DNA of 64,000 nucleotides from Paenibacillus dendritiformis (lineage in GTDB: Bacteria > Bacillota > Bacilli > Paenibacillales > Paenibacillaceae), in assembly GCF_945605565.1 (NCBI RefSeq), contig NZ_OX216966.1:6068001-6132000 (forward strand), read 5' to 3'. Made by a program: the position numbers and the translations under genes. Each line of letters opens with the position of its first letter. The stretch's first letter is position 1. The notes below the pieces were generated by a model that saw only the letters and a program-made list of their open reading frames with translations, searched no databases and was not told where the DNA came from. This document shows positions 60,378 through 64,000 of the stretch, one piece after another.

Positions 60378-61322
60378 CTAGGCCTGCAGCTTCTTGCGCG
60401 CGTCAAGCTTCCCCTCGCCCGTTCTGCGCGCGAGCATGTCTCTTGACCGGGACCAGGAAAAAATAATAAGCGCGACCCAGATCAAGGAGAACGCGAACAG
60501 TTGCGACGCGTCGAACGGTTCATGGAACACGAACAACCCCAAGAGCAGCATGATCGTCGGCGCGATGTATTGAAGAAAGCCCACCAGCGTAAACGAGATG
60601 CGCTTCGTTCCCGCCGCGAACAGAAGCAGCGGAACCGCCGTCACGACGCCCGCCCCCATCAGCAGCAGCACGGTCGATAGCTGCTCCTCCGCCAACGGAA
60701 CCGCGCCGGAATTGAAAAAGAACAAGAAGATAAGAGCAAAAGACGCCATAATGAAGGTCTCTAAGGTCAACCCCGTCCAGGCGCCAACCGGAATTTTCTT
60801 TTTGATGAGCCCGTACACGCCGAAGGTCGCCGCCAACGTCAGCGCCGCCCAAGGAAAGCTGCCGTAGTATACCGTCAGCCACAGCACGCCGGCCGCCGCG
60901 ATGGCAACCGACAGCCATTCGGCCTTGTTCAAGCGCTCCTTCAGGAAGAAGGTCGCCAGAAATACATTGAACAGCGGATTGATATAATAGCCCAGACTTG
61001 CCTCGACGACATGATTGCTTTCTACCGCAAAAATATAGATGAGCCAATTGATGCTGATGAGCACGGAGGCGATGATGACGCCGGCGGCCTGCTTTTTGTG
61101 CCGGCAGATCGCTTTAATCTCCGCGGCGACAACCTTCCACTTCCCCAGCAGGAGCAAGAGAAAGATCATGAATACAAGCGACCATATGATTCGATGCGCC
61201 AATACCTCTCCGGCAGGAACCGTGCCGACGGCCTTCCAGTACAGCGGCAGAAAGCCCCAGATCAGATAAGACAGCCCGGCTGCCAGCACCCCCATCACAT
61301 ATTGGCTTTGCTTTTGTTCCAC
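60378..61322 (-). CDS. rarD: EamA-family transporter RarD
   Basis: This 314-residue, ten-helix protein matches the RarD branch of the EamA family: GVLAAGLSYLIWGFLPLYWK at the N terminus, LAHRIIWSLVFM, and LGYYINPLFNVFLATFFLKERL. In other bacteria RarD was named for an effect on chloramphenicol sensitivity; the transported substrate is not established. GTG at 61322 follows GGAAGGG. Confidence 0.9.
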   Translation of the reverse strand: MEQKQSQYVMGVLAAGLSYLIWGFLPLYWKAVGTVPAGEVLAHRIIWSLVFMIFLLLLLGKWKVVAAEIKAICRHKKQAAGVIIASVLISINWLIYIFAVESNHVVEASLGYYINPLFNVFLATFFLKERLNKAEWLSVAIAAAGVLWLTVYYGSFPWAALTLAATFGVYGLIKKKIPVGAWTGLTLETFIMASFALIFLFFFNSGAVPLAEEQLSTVLLLMGAGVVTAVPLLLFAAGTKRISFTLVGFLQYIAPTIMLLLGLFVFHEPFDASQLFAFSLIWVALIIFSWSRSRDMLARRTGEGKLDARKKLQA

Positions 61323-61467
61323 CGTTAATCCACCCTTCCATCCATTGCAAAGACCGCTGGCATCGGACTGAGAGCTATGCCCATATCCGTCCGCCAGCGG
61401 CCTGTATGCTATTGCAACCCGGTACATCGCGCCGGATCACGTCTATGATATTGCCAGAGGCCTGCTA

Positions 61468-63486
61468 TTACAGCAGCGCCTTCACGCGGCTGACGACATT
61501 CTCAACCGTGAAGCCGTATTCGGCCATGACACGGTCGCCAGGCGCGGATGCGCCGAACGTCGAGATGCCCAGGATGTCGCCTTGATCGCCGACATAGCGT
61601 TCCCATCCGAATGGATGAGCCATTTCCACCGCCAGGCGGGCTTTGACATTCGGCAGCAGGACGGAATCCTTGTATTCTTGCGTCTGCTTCTCGAACAGAT
61701 CCCAGCTTGGCATGCTGATGACGCGAACGTGGATGCCTTCTTCCGCCAGCGCTTGCTGCGCGCGCACAGCCAGTTGCACTTCGGAGCCCGTCGCGATAAT
61801 TTGCGCCTGCGGCTGGCCGTTCGCCGCGTCGCTGACAACGTACGCGCCGCGGGCCACGCCTTCGCGCGCACGCTCTGCCGACGTATCCAGAATCGGCAGA
61901 TTCTGGCGCGTCAGAACGAGCACGACCGGATTCGAACGGTTCTCCATCGAATACGCCCAGGCAGCCGATGTCTCGTTGCCGTCTGCCGGACGGATCACCG
62001 TCAAGCCCGGAATGATGCGAACGGAAGCCAGCTGTTCGATCGGCTCATGCGTCGGTCCGTCTTCGCCGACCGCAATGCTGTCATGCGTCAGCACGTAGGT
62101 GACCGGAAGCTGCATCAAGGCAGAGAGGCGAACCGCCGGACGGAGGTAATCCGTGAACACGAAGAAGGTGCCGCCGAATACCTTCACGCCGCCGTGCAGC
62201 GCCATGCCGTTCATGGCCGCCGCCATCGCGAACTCGCGGACGCCGAAGTAAATGTTGCGGCCGTCATATTGGCCCGGACGGTATACCGGCAAGCCTTTGA
62301 GATGCGTCATCGTGGAGCTCTCCAGATCCGCCGAACCGCCCGTCAGGTTCGGCACGTTGCCTGCCAAGCCGTTCAGCGCATTTCCGGAAGAGACGCGTGT
62401 CGATACCGGCTTGTCTGCTGCCGTATATGCCGGCAATTCCGCATCCCAATTCGCAGGAAGCTCGCCCTTCACCGCCGTCTCGAACTGAGCGGCCAATTCC
62501 GGATACGCCTGCTTATATTGCTCGAACATGCGATCCCAAGCTTCGTTCGCCTGGATTCCCTTGTTCTTCACATTCTCTTCGAAATTTTGGTATACTTCTT
62601 CCGGCACGAAGAAATCTTCATGCTCCCATTGGTAGAATTGCTTCGTCAGCTTCGCTTCCTCCGCTCCGAGCGGGGAACCGTGGGTGCCGCCATGGCCGCC
62701 CTTGCCTTGCTTGTTCGGGCTGCCGTAGCCGATCACCGTTTTCACTTCGATGAGCGTCGGCTTGTCCCCTACTTGCTTCGCCTGCGCCACTGCGCGCGCA
62801 AGCGCGTCGAGATCGTTGCCGTCCTCGACCAGCAGCGTCTGCCAGCCGTACGCTTCATAGCGCTGGCGCACATTCTCGCTGAAGGACAGGTCTGCTTCCC
62901 CGTCCAGCGTAATATTATTGGAATCGTACAGAACGATTAATTTGCCCAATTTCAGATGGCCGGCTAGAGAAGCCGCCTCGCTGGCCACGCCTTCCATCAT
63001 GTCCCCATCGCCGCAGATGACGAAGGTATGATGGTCAATGACTGAATAACCGTCACGATTGTAAGTGGCTCCCATTTGCGCCTCGGCCATTGCCATGCCG
63101 ACAGCCATGGCGATACCTTGGCCCAGCGGACCGGTCGTCGCATCTACCCCTGCTGTATGGCCGAACTCAGGATGCCCCGGCGTCTTGCTGCCCCATTGGC
63201 GGAACTGCTTGATTTCTTCCATCGGAAGATCATAGCCGCTCAGATGAAGCAATCCGTACAGCAGCATCGATCCATGGCCCGCGGACAATACAAAGCGGTC
63301 ACGGTTAATCCATGTCGGATTGGCTGGGTTATGTGTCATCTCTTTCGCGAACAGATGATAACCCATCGGTGCAGCCCCCATCGGCATTCCCGGATGTCCC
63401 GACTTTGCTTTTTCGATCGCATCGATAGCCAAAGTTCGGATGGCCGCTACAGAGAGCGTGTCCAATTGCGCTTGGTTGACAGTCAT
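61468..63486 (-). CDS. tkt: Transketolase
   Basis: This 672-residue thiamine-diphosphate enzyme of the pentose phosphate pathway has conserved segments [19 protein letters not shown], the ThDP motif start [22 protein letters not shown] and [16 protein letters not shown]. Length is normal. ATG at 63486 follows GAGGAAA. Confidence 0.97.
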   Translation of the reverse strand: MTVNQAQLDTLSVAAIRTLAIDAIEKAKSGHPGMPMGAAPMGYHLFAKEMTHNPANPTWINRDRFVLSAGHGSMLLYGLLHLSGYDLPMEEIKQFRQWGSKTPGHPEFGHTAGVDATTGPLGQGIAMAVGMAMAEAQMGATYNRDGYSVIDHHTFVICGDGDMMEGVASEAASLAGHLKLGKLIVLYDSNNITLDGEADLSFSENVRQRYEAYGWQTLLVEDGNDLDALARAVAQAKQVGDKPTLIEVKTVIGYGSPNKQGKGGHGGTHGSPLGAEEAKLTKQFYQWEHEDFFVPEEVYQNFEENVKNKGIQANEAWDRMFEQYKQAYPELAAQFETAVKGELPANWDAELPAYTAADKPVSTRVSSGNALNGLAGNVPNLTGGSADLESSTMTHLKGLPVYRPGQYDGRNIYFGVREFAMAAAMNGMALHGGVKVFGGTFFVFTDYLRPAVRLSALMQLPVTYVLTHDSIAVGEDGPTHEPIEQLASVRIIPGLTVIRPADGNETSAAWAYSMENRSNPVVLVLTRQNLPILDTSAERAREGVARGAYVVSDAANGQPQAQIIATGSEVQLAVRAQQALAEEGIHVRVISMPSWDLFEKQTQEYKDSVLLPNVKARLAVEMAHPFGWERYVGDQGDILGISTFGASAPGDRVMAEYGFTVENVVSRVKALL

Positions 63487-63805
63487 TGCTGATTTCCTCC
63501 TCATATCCTTCTATGTCCAAGCGAACGAGCGGCTGCGGCAATTCGCCCGCCCTCGCTCAACTTGTCCTTATATGCATTTGATTTATTGTACCATTACTCT
63601 TGCTCCGACGCCACTTTTTACATGACGAAAAGCCGCCTGCAGCCGGAATGAAATCATTTCCATAAAGGATCGATGCTCCTTCTATTATGGTTCGATTCCT
63701 GGCTCTGCATTCGGGCCGCCGCGGCGACAGGCCGGGCCCAAATGCCGCAACGCCCTTCTGCAGCGAAGGGCGTTGCCGTTGACTCTCACATTTTGAACTA
63801 CCACT
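63487..63805. other. Intergenic region between tkt and purU
   Basis: It contains the tkt leader, with a TACAAT -10-like hexamer on the minus strand near 63585-63590, and a 12-bp stem hairpin near the purU stop. No gene is visible. Confidence 0.5.
63747..63776. terminator. Stem-loop after purU
   Basis: GCAACGCCCTTC and GAAGGGCGTTGC form a perfect 12-bp stem with a 6-base loop, 30 bp after the purU stop codon. No strong T-run follows on the minus strand. Confidence 0.6.
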
Positions 63806-64000
63806 TTAACTGAATACGACCGTCTTGTTCTGATGCACCAAAATCCGGTCTTCAATATGCCAATGGACGGCCCGTGCGAGGACAACGCGCTCGATCGTGC
63901 GCCCCATTCGCTTCAGCTCGTTCACGTCGGCGCGATGAGTTACCCTCTCCACGTCCTGCTCGATAATCGGCCCGCCGTCCAGTTCTTCCGTCACATAATG
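63806..64000 (-). CDS. purU: Formyltetrahydrofolate deformylase, C-terminal fragment
   Basis: Only the last 64 codons are inside the window. They read [16 protein letters not shown], then [19 protein letters not shown] and [20 protein letters not shown], which is the C-terminal formyltransferase-fold end of PurU. The enzyme hydrolyses 10-formyltetrahydrofolate to formate and tetrahydrofolate. The 5' part lies to the right of the window. Confidence 0.9.
   Translation of the reverse strand, partial: HYVTEELDGGPIIEQDVERVTHRADVNELKRMGRTIERVVLARAVHWHIEDRILVHQNKTVVFS

Overview
The window looks like chromosome of a Paenibacillus-type member of the Paenibacillaceae (Bacillota). The DNA is moderately GC-rich. 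Most starts have strong GGAGG-type ribosome binding sites, and many are GTG or TTG. Gene families fit this group: a GntR/solute-binding-protein fusion regulator, yjdF with its riboswitch, HemAT-type chemoreceptor, opuC, lplJ and a B12-riboswitch cobalamin operon. Species cannot be fixed from the sequence alone.

Layout. 1-5.3 kb holds small housekeeping and regulatory genes: GntR-SBP, WYL regulator, map, a rhodanese-like gene behind a CstR/CsoR-like operator, a VOC protein, a MazG-like protein and a LOG protein. 5.3-8.8 kb has an IS1595-derived gene behind two SOS (LexA) boxes, a secreted stalk-domain protein, and yjdF behind its riboswitch. 8.9-12.4 kb has a haem-globin/CZB chemoreceptor and an M1-peptidase-like lipoprotein without zinc ligands. 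12.4-17.5 kb is a four-gene sugar catabolism operon. 17.7-19.5 kb is a repeat array, a broken IS110 element and a possible group II intron fragment. 19.5-25.5 kb holds an ankyrin lipoprotein, a Smr-less MutS2 paralogue behind an attenuator-like leader with two short reading frames and two terminators, an AraC regulator and a DHA2 efflux pump. 25.8-29.3 kb is an OpuC-type osmoprotectant ABC transporter.

31-43 kb is devoted to cobalamin uptake and late assembly. A B12 riboswitch at 38.8-38.95 kb heads btuF-btuC-btuD-cobT-cobU-cobS-cobQ. A second cluster (cobD, cbiZ, cbiB and a CobC-like phosphatase) runs in the same direction and shows no visible riboswitch. Together these take up corrinoids, convert cobinamide to cobyric acid (CbiZ), add aminopropanol phosphate (CobD, CbiB), activate it (CobU) and attach the lower ligand (CobT, CobS). 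43-50.6 kb holds mixed genes: a Fur-box nitroreductase, lplJ, an RpiR regulator, an EamA exporter, a HAD phosphatase, an MBL hydrolase and a GDPD. 50.6-52 kb is a gene-free block of long tandem repeats. 52-56 kb is a sulfate ABC transporter operon. 56-64 kb has TetR, a YigZ-family protein, pgi, a beta-hydroxyacid dehydrogenase, rarD, tkt and the end of purU.

The most notable unlabelled signals are four. First, the leader of the MutS2-like gene looks like antibiotic-type attenuation, which fits the known role of MutS2 at stalled ribosomes. Second, a dispersed intergenic repeat family recurs at four loci, always with plus-oriented copies on the left and inverted copies on the right. Third, an IS1595-derived protein without an evident DDE triad has a textbook double-LexA promoter. 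Fourth, a rhodanese-like gene whose active-site cysteine is lost is controlled by what looks like a persulfide- or copper-sensor operator.
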